Made by a program: the position numbers and the translations under genes
Source of the DNA: Rhodococcus maanshanensis NBRC 100610
GTDB lineage: Bacteria > Actinomycetota > Actinomycetes > Mycobacteriales > Mycobacteriaceae
Length of the DNA: 64,000 nt
Direction: 5' to 3'
Assembly: GCF_001894865.1 (NCBI RefSeq)
Contig: NZ_BCXA01000022.1
Coordinates: forward strand, 1-64,000
Notes under the pieces: generated by a model
The model's database searches: none
Told to the model about the DNA's origin: nothing
What the model saw: the letters and a program-made list of their open reading frames with translations, nothing else
Shown here: in pieces, positions 12,925 to 23,427 of the stretch
Numbering within the stretch: position 1 is the stretch's first letter
Layout of the letters: the number at the start of each line of letters is the position of its first letter

Positions 12925-14405
12925 CCCGACGATCTCCGTCGAGCGAGCCCACCGAGTGCCAGCAACGCGACGATCAGCGCACACGATGCGGGCACCCAGT
13001 TCCCGAGGCGGTCGAACGCGGTGTCCTCCCCCGCCATCGGCACGTCGACGATCAGCGCGCCGCTCTCGGCGGCCGGCATCCACGCGAGCCGGTTCCCCCG
13101 CGCGTCGAAGGCCGCCGAGACGCCGGTGAGCGCGGCCGCGGCCACCGGCCGTCCGGTCTCGGCGGCCCGCAGTGCGCCGAAGCTGGCGAGCTGCGCGGGC
13201 GCCCAGCTGCCCTGAAAGGTCGCCGTCGACGACTGGTAGACCAGCAGCGCGGCGCCGTTTCTCGACTGGGCGCGGGCCAGGTCTGGGAAGGTCTGCTCGA
13301 ACGAGATCAGCGGCCCGATCGCCAGGCCGTCGACGTCCATCACCACCAACTTCTCACCCGCCTGACGGTTCTGTCCCGCCGCGGCGGTGACCCGGCTGAG
13401 CCAACCGAGCTGACCGCGGAACGGGACGTACTCGCCGAACGGCACCAGCCGGGTCTTCCGGTACTCGGCCTCGATCCCCTCACCGCTGATCAGGGTCGAG
13501 GTCTTCGCGATGGCTCCGCCTGCGACCCGCGCGTCGACGTTCACCAGCAACTCGGCGCCGACGGCACCCGACAGCGCGGTCAGCCGGGCGAGCACGTCGG
13601 GCCGGGCGGTGAGGTCCTCGCCGACGCTGCTCTCGCCCCACACGACAAGATGCACCGGGCGGCCGAGTCCGCGGGTCAGCTCCTCCTGGCGGCTCAGCAG
13701 GTCGTCGTGCACGATTCCCGGTTGCACGAGCGCCACCGGCACCGTCGGTGAGTCCGGCAGGTCGGATCGGGCCGCGGACCACAGCGGACCGACCACGACC
13801 GCCACCAGGGCCGTCGCCGCTCCGACGCATCGAGCCGATGTCGGCGGTGTGGACCAGGCCCAGGTCCGGCCGCCGACGATCAGGATCGCGAACCCGACGT
13901 TGGCCGCGACCACGGCGAAACCCACCAGCCAGACCCCGCCGACCGAGGCGAGTGCCAACACGTCGGGTCGGCGCCACTGCGTCGATCCGAACAGCGACCA
14001 CGGCCCACCGAGCCAGTGCCAGGACCGCACGGTCTCGATCAGCACCCAGCCGGCGGGCACCCCGATCACGGCCGCCACCGCCCGCGCCGGGGTCTCGGCG
14101 CCACGCAGCAGTGCCCGCACCAGGATCCCCCACCCGGACCACAGCAGCGCGACAAGACCGATCACGAACGGGAAGAAGTAGACCAGGTTCGGCGCCAGCC
14201 AGTACTGCGTCCCGGACAGGAACCCGACACCCGCGAGCCATCCGCGCAGCGCCGCCTCGCGCGGCGTGTCCGCCGCGCGCAGCAGGAGCAGGACCGGCAC
14301 CAGCGCCACCCAGGCCAGGAGGTCGAGGCCCGGCGCGGGGAAGGCGACCAGCGACAGCGCACCGGCGATCAGGACGGCGCCGCGGGCCGGCCAGCGCGAG
14401 CGCAC
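12921..14405 (-). CDS. lnt: Apolipoprotein N-acyltransferase homologue with Cys to Ser at the nucleophile
   Basis: A 494-residue protein: about six transmembrane helices in the first 220 residues, a nitrilase-like domain from about 220 to 450, and a last helix near residues 465-485. Lnt adds the third acyl chain to bacterial lipoproteins using a Glu-Lys-Cys triad. Here Glu258 (VVWGESS) and Lys317 (EYRKTRLVPFGEYVP) are present, but the Cys position reads GPLISFEQ, making residue 368 a Ser. From memory, one of the mycobacterial Lnt paralogues has the same change and appears inactive. This copy may therefore be a non-acylating or altered paralogue; an active Lnt would have to be encoded elsewhere. 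Confidence 0.85.
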   Translation of the reverse strand: MRSRWPARGAVLIAGALSLVAFPAPGLDLLAWVALVPVLLLLRAADTPREAALRGWLAGVGFLSGTQYWLAPNLVYFFPFVIGLVALLWSGWGILVRALLRGAETPARAVAAVIGVPAGWVLIETVRSWHWLGGPWSLFGSTQWRRPDVLALASVGGVWLVGFAVVAANVGFAILIVGGRTWAWSTPPTSARCVGAATALVAVVVGPLWSAARSDLPDSPTVPVALVQPGIVHDDLLSRQEELTRGLGRPVHLVVWGESSVGEDLTARPDVLARLTALSGAVGAELLVNVDARVAGGAIAKTSTLISGEGIEAEYRKTRLVPFGEYVPFRGQLGWLSRVTAAAGQNRQAGEKLVVMDVDGLAIGPLISFEQTFPDLARAQSRNGAALLVYQSSTATFQGSWAPAQLASFGALRAAETGRPVAAAALTGVSAAFDARGNRLAWMPAAESGALIVDVPMAGEDTAFDRLGNWVPASCALIVALLALGGLARRRSSG

Positions 14406-14408
14406 CGC

Positions 14409-15443
14409 TCAGACGGCGGTGAGGGCAGGCGCCTCGGCGGCGGGTGTGCAGGTCCGGATGAACTCGCCCACCCTGGCTATCGCCCGCTCCGCCTCCGGGA
14501 TGAGGCCTGCGGCCGCGTGGAAGACGTGGACCTGCCGATCCCAGACCTCCAGGGTCACCGTGACCCCCGCCGCGCCGAGGCGCTGGGCCATCAGTTCCGC
14601 GTCCGGGTAGAGGATCTCGGTCGAGCCGACGTGGATCAGGACCGGCGGCAACCCCGCGAGCGCCCCGTTCACCGGTGAGGTTCGCGAGTTCGCGCCCGCC
14701 CTCGCGGCCGCGATGTCAGCCAGTGCGAGCAGGACCGCGCGCGGGATCAACGGGCAGCCGTCGGCCGCCGGGTGTGCCAGCTTGGTCGCGGGATCAATGT
14801 CGGTCAGGGGCGAGAGTGCGACGAGGCCTGCCGGGGTCGGCAGGCCGAGCTCGGCGATCGCGATCGCCGTCGCGAAGGTCAGGTAGCCACCGGCCGAGTC
14901 GCCCGCGATGACGATCCGCTTGCCCTCGAAACCCTGCTCCAGCAACCACCTGTAACCGGCGACACCGTCCGCGATGGCCGCATCGATCGGATGCTTGGGC
15001 AGCATCCGGTAGTCGACGGCGAGCACCGGCGCCCCCGCCGCACCGGAGATCCGCGAGACCAAGCTCCTGTGGGTGTTCAGCCCGCACGTGAGGAAGCCGC
15101 CCCCGTGCAGGTACAGCACCACCGCGTCCCGCATCGCGTCGCGGGCCTGGAGCCATTCGGCGTCACAGTGCTCGAGGCGGATCCGGCGTCGGCCCACTCC
15201 CCGGCCCGGCGGGACCATCCTGGCCGCGAAGTCCAGCGCGCCCGCGGGCCACATGGCACTCGGCCAGCGGGCCCACACCTCGAGGGCGGGCTTGACGGTG
15301 AATCGGACCGACTCGGCCAGGATCCTGGATCGGAGGCTTGCGCCGGCGATGAAGCGCGGCTCCGCTGCGACTGCGATCCGTGGGGATCGCGTCGTTCGTG
15401 CCCGGCGGATGGTCCGCCCCGACGGCGATGTGTTCGCAGTCAT
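14409..15443 (-). CDS. Alpha/beta hydrolase, hormone-sensitive-lipase family esterase
   Basis: A 344-residue protein from the ATG at 15443, which is preceded by CGGGAGCTCAG as ribosome binding site; an upstream in-frame ATG at 15524 lacks one. The oxyanion motif HGGGF and nucleophile motif GDSAGG identify the HSL (family IV) esterases, with the acid in YPDAELMA and the catalytic His near VHVFHAAAG. Expected to hydrolyse short or medium acyl esters in the cytoplasm; the natural substrate is unknown. It lies just upstream of lnt on the same strand (three-base gap) and may be co-transcribed with it. Confidence 0.85.
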   Translation of the reverse strand: MTANTSPSGRTIRRARTTRSPRIAVAAEPRFIAGASLRSRILAESVRFTVKPALEVWARWPSAMWPAGALDFAARMVPPGRGVGRRRIRLEHCDAEWLQARDAMRDAVVLYLHGGGFLTCGLNTHRSLVSRISGAAGAPVLAVDYRMLPKHPIDAAIADGVAGYRWLLEQGFEGKRIVIAGDSAGGYLTFATAIAIAELGLPTPAGLVALSPLTDIDPATKLAHPAADGCPLIPRAVLLALADIAAARAGANSRTSPVNGALAGLPPVLIHVGSTEILYPDAELMAQRLGAAGVTVTLEVWDRQVHVFHAAAGLIPEAERAIARVGEFIRTCTPAAEAPALTAV

Positions 15444-15702
15444 CTGAGCTCCCGGCCTTGCGTCTAACAACCACTGCCGAAAGTTCAAAGGCAGTTGAAT
15501 CATGGTACGTGATCCAGAACACATTTACGAGGACGTAACAATCCCGACCGCAGGTCAGCAGGTCGACGCGCGGTCGTTGGGCGGGGGCGTGCACCCGGTG
15601 GCCGCGGCGCGTGCGCCGGATTACCTTGGAGTCGAGGGTTCGGCCGCGAAGTGGCTATGCGAGCGGCCGGGCCCCCACCGAGCGTTGATCGTGGGAGTCG
15701 AG

Positions 15703-16176
15703 ATGACCGCGTTGGGCCTGCTGACACTGGTGGTGGGCATCCTGCTGATCGTGGTCGAGGCCCACACCCCTACCGCGGGGATCCTCGGGGCCGGGGGTGC
15801 GCTGCTGTCCGCCGCGGGTGTGTGGATGCTGTTCGCCGCCGATGGCGCCGGATCCGTGATCGCGGTCCCTGTGACGGTCGGCGTCGCGGTGGTCGGGCTC
15901 GGCGTGATGGCACTGGCCGGACGAAAGGCGCTGGTCGCGAGGCACCTGCCCGTGCACAGCGGGCCCGAGTCCCTCATCGGGACGAACGCCGTCGTCCGGA
16001 ACTGGACCGGATCGCACGGCCAGGTGGAGACGGCAGGCGGGCTCTGGCGCGCCAAGATGGAATTCGGGTACGAGCAGGATCCGGAGCCGTCCGAGGGCGA
16101 GTCCGTTGTCGTCGAACGGATCCGCGGACTCACCCTGTCCGTGCGCCGCCGCGAACCGTGGGAGTGGTCGCCGTGA
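15703..16176 (+). CDS. NfeD-like membrane protein
   Basis: A 157-residue protein with three or four hydrophobic helices ([20 protein letters not shown], the [20 protein letters not shown] region and [20 protein letters not shown]) followed by a small beta domain of about 60 residues ([19 protein letters not shown]...GLWRAKMEF), the typical NfeD OB-fold. NfeD proteins pair with slipin/SPFH proteins in membrane microdomains; here the stop codon overlaps the GTG of the slipin gene. I chose the ATG at 15703, preceded by GTGGGAG, because upstream codons lack membrane-protein character. Confidence 0.88.
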   Translation: MTALGLLTLVVGILLIVVEAHTPTAGILGAGGALLSAAGVWMLFAADGAGSVIAVPVTVGVAVVGLGVMALAGRKALVARHLPVHSGPESLIGTNAVVRNWTGSHGQVETAGGLWRAKMEFGYEQDPEPSEGESVVVERIRGLTLSVRRREPWEWSP

Positions 16177-16934
16177 CCGTCGTCTTCGCCCTTCTCGTCA
16201 TCGTCACCCTGCTGCTGTTCGTGCTGCCCGGCACCTCGGTCCGGATCCTGCGCGAGTACGAACGCGGTGTGGTCTTCCGGCTGGGCCGCGTCCTCGATTC
16301 CAAGGGGCCCGGGCTGGTCCTGCTGGTGCCCGCAGTCGATCGGATGGTGCGCGTCAGCCTGCGCACGGTGACGCTCAAGATCCCCGTCCAGGAGGTGATC
16401 ACCCGCGACAACGTGCCCGCGAAGGTGACCGCCGTCGCGTACTTCCGGGTGATCGACGCCGATCGGGCGATCGTCGAGGTGGAGGACTTCCTGCTCGCGA
16501 CGCTGCAGATCGCACAGACGACGCTGCGCTCGATCCTGGGCAAGGCCGAGCTCGACGCCCTGCTCGCCGAGCGGGAACGGCTGAACGAGGACCTGCAGAA
16601 AGTGATCGATCAGCAGACCGAACCGTGGGGCGTGAAGGTCACCACCGTCGAGATCAAGGACGTCGAGATCCCGGAGAACATGCAGCGGGCCATCGCGCGA
16701 CAGGCCGAGGCCGAGCGCGAACGGCGCGCCAAGATCATCAACGCCGAGGGCGAGTTCCAGGCTTCGGCGAAGCTGGCCGAGGCCGCCGAGATCATCAGCC
16801 GCAACCCGACGACCCTGCAGCTGCGCTACCTGCAGACGCTGCGCGAGATCGGTGGCGAGCACAACTCGACGATGATCTTCCCGCTGCCGCTCGACCTGGT
16901 CCGGCCGTTCCTCGGTGACGGCCCGAGGGCCTAG
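16173..16934 (+). CDS. Slipin (SPFH/band 7, stomatin-like) protein
   Basis: A 253-residue protein with one N-terminal membrane helix ([16 protein letters not shown]), then the SPFH signature [14 protein letters not shown]-like segment [42 protein letters not shown] and a C-terminal coiled coil rich in Ala/Glu ([20 protein letters not shown]). Slipins scaffold membrane domains and can control partner proteases. The GTG at 16173 overlaps the nfeD stop (GTGA), giving the classic NfeD-slipin operon. No membrane protease gene is adjacent. Confidence 0.93.
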   Translation: MTVVFALLVIVTLLLFVLPGTSVRILREYERGVVFRLGRVLDSKGPGLVLLVPAVDRMVRVSLRTVTLKIPVQEVITRDNVPAKVTAVAYFRVIDADRAIVEVEDFLLATLQIAQTTLRSILGKAELDALLAERERLNEDLQKVIDQQTEPWGVKVTTVEIKDVEIPENMQRAIARQAEAERERRAKIINAEGEFQASAKLAEAAEIISRNPTTLQLRYLQTLREIGGEHNSTMIFPLPLDLVRPFLGDGPRA

Positions 16935-17776
16935 GTCGCGGCGGGTATCTCGAACTCGCCCTGGCCTGCGAAGTCCACCTGCCGCCGCGCGTTGGCGAGC
17001 GCGCTCACCAGACAGGTACCGATCGGGCCGCCCCGGTCGAACATCGTCGCGGTGCCGACGGCAAGGCCGTCGGAGCTGATGTGGTCGTCCGCCTCGATTC
17101 CGACATCGGGTCCCTCGGGCAGTCTGGCCAGCACGAGGGTCAGGTCCACGTTGATGAAGCCGACACCCTCGCTACCCCAGTTGGTCATGAGACTGGTCGG
17201 CTCGCCTGCCATCGCGGCGCGCTCGAACTGCGACGGCTCCTCCCCGGCCACCACGGGAAGGTGCCTGGCCCACATGCGTTTACGACTCGCGCCCTGATGT
17301 TCGAACATCGAGGTGGACCAGCCGTCGGGGTGGGAGTCGCTGCCGAAGTACGGCGGCGTGAGCGCGTCGGTCGGCGGCGCGATCGAGGCTGGCGGCGGGG
17401 ACGGGCGGCTGTCGCGGGTCCAGACCTCGCCGGGCGGCTGCTCCGACGGGCGCAGGAACACCGCGGATGCTCGCGCGACGGGTTCCCCGTCCTGGAGCAG
17501 CTCGGCGTCGGCGACCCGGATCCGCTTGCCGTCGCGCACCGCCCTGGTCGCGGAGGTCAGCGGCCGGGTCCGCGCCGGACGGAAGAGGTCGACCGTCAGC
17601 CGGGTCGGCACGAATCCGTCTCCGCCGTGCCCGCTTTCGAGCGCGCGGGCGAGGAGTCCGCACAGCGCCACCCCGCTCACCATGTCCGGCGACCACCGGC
17701 TGACCGCGAAGGGCAACGCCACGTATCCGCCCGGCGTCGTGTCGAAGAAGGCGAGCGGATGGTTCACGAGCGGCAC
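16931..17776 (-). CDS. Acyl-CoA thioesterase-like double-hotdog protein
   Basis: A 281-residue protein resembling the thioesterase-like superfamily common in Mycobacteriales. It opens with [26 protein letters not shown] and contains hotdog-type segments [20 protein letters not shown] and [18 protein letters not shown]. The [21 protein letters not shown] region corresponds to the TesB-type catalytic hotdog. It has no signal peptide. It converges on the slipin gene with a four-base overlap and diverges from the GH1 gene. Substrate not predictable. Confidence 0.8.
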   Translation of the reverse strand: MPLVNHPLAFFDTTPGGYVALPFAVSRWSPDMVSGVALCGLLARALESGHGGDGFVPTRLTVDLFRPARTRPLTSATRAVRDGKRIRVADAELLQDGEPVARASAVFLRPSEQPPGEVWTRDSRPSPPPASIAPPTDALTPPYFGSDSHPDGWSTSMFEHQGASRKRMWARHLPVVAGEEPSQFERAAMAGEPTSLMTNWGSEGVGFINVDLTLVLARLPEGPDVGIEADDHISSDGLAVGTATMFDRGGPIGTCLVSALANARRQVDFAGQGEFEIPAAT

Positions 17777-17911
17777 CTCTCGGATCGGCGGGTCCGGCCC
17801 CCATCATGGGTGGCCGCAGACCCGGAACGATGCAGAATCGTTGACCCGTCGAACGTAATTCATCGGCGAAACGGCCGCAGGAGCGGACCCCGCTGCCCTA
17901 CCCTCCGACGC

Positions 17912-19243
17912 GTGACCCGAATCGCCCGGATCCTCGCCCTCGTCCTCGCGGTGGCTGGAGGTCCGATGGCCGCCGGATCACCCGCCCAGGCCGTCCCCAC
18001 GGGGCTCGGTGCGGATTTCGAGTGGGGCGTGGCCACCTCCGGCTTCCAGTCCGAGGGCACGCCGCCGGACAGCAACTGGTCCCGCTACGTGTCGTCGGGC
18101 AAGACCCACGACCCGTACGGTTCCGGGCCCGACTTCCGGCACCGCTACCGGGAGGACATCGCCCGCGCGGCGGACCTCGGCGTCGACGTGTTCCGCTTCT
18201 CCGTCGAATGGGCCCGGGTGCAGCCGACCCCGGACGGCTGGGACGAGGCCGAGTTCGCCTACTACGACGACGTGATCGAGGAGATCCGCGGGCACGGCAT
18301 GACGCCCATGATCACCCTCGACCACTGGGTCTACCCGGGCTGGATCGCCGACCGCGGCGGCTGGGCCGACCCGGACACCCCGGCCCGCTGGCTCACCAAC
18401 GCCGAGCGGGTGGTCGAACGCTACGCAGGCGCAGGGGCCGACTGGATCACCTTCAACGAGCCAACGGTGTTCGTGCAGAAGGAGCTGACCTTCGGCGGCA
18501 TCTCGCTGCCCGCTGCCCCGCAGATGCTGGACCGGATGGTGGCCGCGCACCGCAGCATCTACGACACCATCCACCGACTCGACCCCGGCGCCCGCGTCTC
18601 GAGCAACGTCTCCTACATCCCCGCCGCGATGGGGGCGGTCGACTCGGTCTTCGCCGACCGGGTCCGCGACAAGCTCGACTTCCTCGGCCTCGACTACTAC
18701 TACGGCGTCTCGCTGGACAACCTCACCGCGGCGGCCGCCGTCACCGACGCCTTCTACGACATCCGGCCGCAGCCGGACGGGATCTATCACGCCGCGATGT
18801 ACTACGCGCGCAAGTACCCGGAGCTGCCGATATACGTGGTGGAGAACGGGATGCCCACCGACAACGGCGCGCCGAGGCCCGACGGGTACACCCGCTCGGA
18901 TCACCTGCGCGACCACGTCTACTGGCTCACCCGCGCGCGGGCCGACGGCGCCGACGTGATCGGCTACAACTACTGGTCGATCACCGACAACTACGAGTGG
19001 GGCACCTACCGGCCGCGGTTCGGCCTCTACACCGTCGACACGCTGACCGACCCGGCGCTGACCCGCAGGCCGACCGACGCGGTGTCCACCTACCGAGACC
19101 TGATCGCCGCCGACGGTGTGCCCGCCGACTACCGGCCGGTGATGGCACCCGCGTTCTGTTCGCTGGTCAGCCCGCCGCAGAGCTGCCTGAGCCCGCCCGA
19201 CCCCTGGCCTGCGATGTCGGGATCGGCCGGGCCGGGCCGCTAG
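17912..19243 (+). CDS. Secreted glycoside hydrolase family 1 protein
   Basis: A 443-residue protein beginning at a GTG with a signal peptide (ILALVLAVAGGPMAAGSPAQA). The mature part is a GH1 barrel: acid/base Glu183 in DWITFNEPTVF and nucleophile Glu311 in IYVVENGMPTDNG, with the FRFSVEWARVQP and NYWSITDNYEWG sugar-binding motifs. GH1 enzymes are retaining beta-glycosidases. A secreted GH1 is unusual for this lineage, where beta-glucosidases are usually cytoplasmic. Substrate (aryl or terpene glycoside, cellobiose, host glycan) cannot be told from sequence. It appears monocistronic. Confidence 0.9.
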   Translation: MTRIARILALVLAVAGGPMAAGSPAQAVPTGLGADFEWGVATSGFQSEGTPPDSNWSRYVSSGKTHDPYGSGPDFRHRYREDIARAADLGVDVFRFSVEWARVQPTPDGWDEAEFAYYDDVIEEIRGHGMTPMITLDHWVYPGWIADRGGWADPDTPARWLTNAERVVERYAGAGADWITFNEPTVFVQKELTFGGISLPAAPQMLDRMVAAHRSIYDTIHRLDPGARVSSNVSYIPAAMGAVDSVFADRVRDKLDFLGLDYYYGVSLDNLTAAAAVTDAFYDIRPQPDGIYHAAMYYARKYPELPIYVVENGMPTDNGAPRPDGYTRSDHLRDHVYWLTRARADGADVIGYNYWSITDNYEWGTYRPRFGLYTVDTLTDPALTRRPTDAVSTYRDLIAADGVPADYRPVMAPAFCSLVSPPQSCLSPPDPWPAMSGSAGPGR

Positions 19244-19251
19244 CGTGGCCC

Positions 19252-19737
19252 TCAGGCGTATCGCCGCTGCAGACCCTCGAGCGTCGCCGAGATCCCCTTC
19301 GCGTTCTTCTGTGGAAACCCGCTGAGCTCGAAGGACTTTGCCAGCTTCGAGCCGGTGTAGTCGAAGACCTCGGTGACCTGTGTCTGCGGCACCGGCGCGT
19401 CGGCCGAGAAGACCTCGGCGAACTCCCAGCGCCACCGGTGCCCGAACGGGTGCCGCCACTCGATCACCTTGCCGTCCTCGAACGCGGTGACGGTGCTGGT
19501 GATCCGGTAGGGGAAGCCGAGCATGCGCATCGACATCGAGAACTCGGCGCCCCGCTCGAGTCGCGCCGGCCCCGAGACGGCGGCCTGCACGGTTCCCGAT
19601 CCGTCCAACTCGTGATGTCGTCTCGGGTCGGCGACCAGGCCGAACAGTTCGTTCACGGGGGCATTGACGAGGACCCGGCGGGCCACCTTGCGGGGTCCCA
19701 GGTCTACGGGCTCGACTGAGAGTGCGGGCATGGGCAC
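19252..19737 (-). CDS. SRPBCC family protein
   Basis: A 161-residue protein with the START/polyketide cyclase-like layout: RRVLVNAPVNELFGLVADPRRHHELDGSG, the central strands PARLERGAEFSMSMRMLGFPYRITSTVT and the C-terminal long helix ending LEGLQRRYA. Such proteins bind hydrophobic ligands in an internal cavity. The start can be the GTG at 19737 or the ATG two codons in. It is convergent with the GH1 gene and divergent from the LysE gene. Ligand unknown. Confidence 0.82.
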   Translation of the reverse strand: MPMPALSVEPVDLGPRKVARRVLVNAPVNELFGLVADPRRHHELDGSGTVQAAVSGPARLERGAEFSMSMRMLGFPYRITSTVTAFEDGKVIEWRHPFGHRWRWEFAEVFSADAPVPQTQVTEVFDYTGSKLAKSFELSGFPQKNAKGISATLEGLQRRYA

Positions 19738-19828
19738 AAGATACGCGTGGCGGCCCCCGTCCTATGCTCCAACCGCGGGCACGCGCGTCGCGTGTCGCCC
19801 GCTCCTCGTAGGTGAAGGTGGAGTTCTC

Positions 19829-20461
19829 ATGGCCTGGCAGATGTGGTTCGCGTTCTTCGGTGCCGCGTGGGTGATCAGCCTGTCCCCCGGCGCGGGCGCG
19901 ATCGCGTCGATGTCCACCGGCCTCAGCCACGGCCTGCGCCGCGGCTACTGGAACATCCTCGGCCTGCAGATCGGGCTGTTGCTGCAGGTGGTCATCGTCG
20001 CGGCCGGGGTCGGCGCGCTCCTCGCCAGCTCGGCGCTGGCGTTCACCGTCATCAAGTGGTTCGGGGTCGCCTATCTGGTCTACCTCGGGATCCGGCAGTG
20101 GCGGGCGGCGCCGACCGAGGTGTCCGCTGAGACCGATTCCCGCCGCCACTCCGCGGCCGCCCTCGTCGCCCGCGGGTTCCTGGTCAACGCCAGCAACCCG
20201 AAGGCGGTGGTCTTCATGCTGGCCGTCCTGCCACAGTTCCTGGACCCGACGGCGCCGCTGGTCCCGCAATACGCGATCATCGCCGCGACGATGATCGTCG
20301 TGGACGTCATGGTGATGACCGGCTACACCGGGCTGGCCGCGCGGGTGCTGCGGATGATGCGCTCACCGAAACAGCAACGCGTCACAGGCCGGGTCTTCTC
20401 TGGCCTGTTCTTCACCGCGGCGGCGTTCCTGTCGCTCGTGCACCGCGGCGCTACGGCCTAG
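19829..20461 (+). CDS. LysE/RhtB family amino-acid exporter
   Basis: A 210-residue membrane protein with about six helices and the family's N-terminal signature WVISLSPGAGAIASMSTGLSHG, followed by GLQIGLLLQ and FLVNASNPKAVVFMLAVLPQF. LysE/RhtB transporters export amino acids such as lysine, threonine, homoserine or analogues. The ATG at 19829 has GGTGAAGGTGGAG upstream as ribosome binding site. No regulator of the LysG type is adjacent. Confidence 0.9.
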   Translation: MAWQMWFAFFGAAWVISLSPGAGAIASMSTGLSHGLRRGYWNILGLQIGLLLQVVIVAAGVGALLASSALAFTVIKWFGVAYLVYLGIRQWRAAPTEVSAETDSRRHSAAALVARGFLVNASNPKAVVFMLAVLPQFLDPTAPLVPQYAIIAATMIVVDVMVMTGYTGLAARVLRMMRSPKQQRVTGRVFSGLFFTAAAFLSLVHRGATA

Positions 20462-20477
20462 CCGCGGCGCCCGGACG

Positions 20478-20891
20478 TCAGGCCTGCGGTGCGCCGATGT
20501 TGACCATCCAGCCGATGCCGAACTTGTCGGTACACATGCCGAATTCGTCGCCCCACATCTGCTTCTCCAGCGGGACCGACACGGTGCCGCCGTCGCACAG
20601 CTTCGCCCAGTAGCCACGCAGCTCGTCGCCGTCGTCGCCACTCAGGCTGACCGCGATGTTCTCGCCGGGCTTGTGTTCCATCCCGGGCGGCGTATCGGCT
20701 CCCATCAGCGTGTATCCGCTGGGTGTCTCCAACATGCCGTGCATGATCAGGTCGGCCCCAGGGGCGTCCGGCGCGCCGAACTCACCGAAGGTGCTCAGGT
20801 TCAGGGTGCCGCCGAACACACCCTGGTAGAACTCCATGGCCTGCCTCGCGTTGTCGGCGAAGCTGATGTACGGGTTGAGACGAGAGCTCAT
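20478..20891 (-). CDS. VOC family protein (PhnB/glyoxalase-like)
   Basis: A 137-residue protein of the vicinal oxygen chelate fold, close to the PhnB subgroup: it starts MSSRLNPYISFADNARQAM and has EFYQGVFGG, MHGMLETPSGYTLMGAD and WGDEFGMCTDKFGIGWMVN. The ATG at 20891 is preceded by a strong AAGGAGAACC site, so this start is preferred. Metal-binding residues of true glyoxalases are not clearly retained; function is unassigned. Likely cytoplasmic and monocistronic. Confidence 0.88.
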   Translation of the reverse strand: MSSRLNPYISFADNARQAMEFYQGVFGGTLNLSTFGEFGAPDAPGADLIMHGMLETPSGYTLMGADTPPGMEHKPGENIAVSLSGDDGDELRGYWAKLCDGGTVSVPLEKQMWGDEFGMCTDKFGIGWMVNIGAPQA

Positions 20892-20959
20892 CTGGTTCTC
20901 CTTCATCCGTCGCACGTTCGGTCTCTTGCAGACTAGCGCGGCGGGGCGACAGGAAACCG

Positions 20960-21823
<864 letters not shown>

Positions 21824-21861
21824 CGTGCTCCTGTCGAAGTCGTCACAAGGGTCGTCTGTCT

Positions 21862-23427
21862 CTAGTTCGGGGCCGTCACGAGTTCGGGCAGCTCGAGTTC
21901 GCCGTCGGACCCGAGCCGGACCTCGATGCCGCGGCGCAACGACTCCGACGCCTCGGGGAAGTCGCTGCGGGTGTGGCAGCCCCTGCTCTCGGTCCGTGCG
22001 CGGGCCGCCAGCACCAGGGCGGCGGCCGTCACCGTGAGCGCCGCGTCCTCGAGACCCGTCGCCCCGGCCGGGACGAGCTCGACGGACGCTTCGAGTTCCC
22101 GTGCCGCCGTGGACAATCCGGCTCCGTCCCGGACCACGGAGGCGTGCGCGGTCATCAGCGCCTGCACCCGATCGCGGGCGACATGCGGACGTGGCCGCAG
22201 TTCGGCGGAGCCGACCTCCACTGCCGTCCCGGCCCGCTCGGCGGCCGCGATGCCTGCGCGCTCCCCGACCACCAGGCCCTCGAGCAGGCTGTTGGAGGCC
22301 AACCGATTGGCGCCGTGCAGGCCGGTGCGCGCCACCTCGCCCGCGGCGTACAGCCCCGGCACCTCGGTGCGCCCGTGCACGTCGGTCACCACGCCGCCGC
22401 ACGCGTAGTGCGCCGCCGGGGCCACCGGGATGAGCTGGTGCGCGGGGTCGATCCCCGCGGCCAGGCAGGACGCGGTCACCGTAGGGAACCGCTCCGCGAA
22501 CCCGGCGAGCCCGCGCGCGTCGAGGTACACGTGGTCGGTGCCGAGCCGACGGATCCGGTCCGCGATGGCACGCGAGACCACATCGCGGGGGGCCAGGTCA
22601 CCCATCGGGTGCACCCCGGCCGTCACCGAGTCACCGTTGCCGTCCAGCAGGATCGCACCCTCGCCCCGAACGGCCTCGCTGATCAGCGGCCGACGGCCGA
22701 CGCCGCCGGGAGTGAACAGCACGGTCGGATGGAACTGCACGAACTCGACATCCGCGACGGCCGCACCGGCGTCCAACGCCAGCGCGATGCCGTCGGCGGT
22801 CGCGCCTGGCGGGTTGGTGCTGCACGAGTACAGCTGCCCGAGCCCACCGGTGGCCAGCAGCACCGCGGGTGCATGGATGACGCCGATGCCCTTCTCGGAC
22901 AGCACGATCAGGCCGGTGACGCCGCGCGCGTCGGTGACGACGCGAGCCGCGGCCGCCCCGAACAGCACCGGCATCCCGGCCGCGTTCAGGGCCCGCTGCA
23001 CCTCGGCGCCCGTCGCGTCGCCGCCGGCATGGATGATCCGGCGGACGCTGTGCCCGCCCTCGCGGGTGCGGGAGACGTCGCCGTCGCGGCCGCGGTCGAA
23101 CACCGCGCCGAGATCGGCGAGCGCGGCGACCGCGTCGGCACCGCCTGCCACGATCGAGCGCACCGCATCCTCGTCACAGAGCCCGGCGCCCGCGGCACAG
23201 GTGTCCGCAACGTGGGAGTCGACGGAGTCCGTCCGCAGGTCGCCGACGACCGCGATGCCGCCCTGCGCGTACTGCGTCGCGGTGTCGGTCGGTCCGCCCT
23301 TGCTCACGGTGAGCACCTTCAGACCGCGCAGCGAGGCGGCACGGGCCGCGGTCAGGCCCGCGACCCCGCCGCCGACGACCACGAGGTCGGCGTTCGCCTC
23401 CCAGCTCGCCCGGCCGGCAGGCGTCAT
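21862..23427 (-). CDS. nadB: L-aspartate oxidase NadB
   Basis: A 521-residue FAD flavoprotein that oxidises L-aspartate to iminoaspartate for quinolinate synthesis. The Rossmann motif VVVGGGVAGLTAARAA is followed by SKGGPTDTATQYAQGG, HPTVLF and the Gly-rich FAD site AAGEVARTGLHGANRLASNSLLE. Length is shorter than succinate dehydrogenase flavoproteins and fits NadB. Its ATG overlaps the nadA stop codon by one base (TAATG), so the two are coupled. Confidence 0.96.
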   Translation of the reverse strand: MTPAGRASWEANADLVVVGGGVAGLTAARAASLRGLKVLTVSKGGPTDTATQYAQGGIAVVGDLRTDSVDSHVADTCAAGAGLCDEDAVRSIVAGGADAVAALADLGAVFDRGRDGDVSRTREGGHSVRRIIHAGGDATGAEVQRALNAAGMPVLFGAAAARVVTDARGVTGLIVLSEKGIGVIHAPAVLLATGGLGQLYSCSTNPPGATADGIALALDAGAAVADVEFVQFHPTVLFTPGGVGRRPLISEAVRGEGAILLDGNGDSVTAGVHPMGDLAPRDVVSRAIADRIRRLGTDHVYLDARGLAGFAERFPTVTASCLAAGIDPAHQLIPVAPAAHYACGGVVTDVHGRTEVPGLYAAGEVARTGLHGANRLASNSLLEGLVVGERAGIAAAERAGTAVEVGSAELRPRPHVARDRVQALMTAHASVVRDGAGLSTAARELEASVELVPAGATGLEDAALTVTAAALVLAARARTESRGCHTRSDFPEASESLRRGIEVRLGSDGELELPELVTAPN

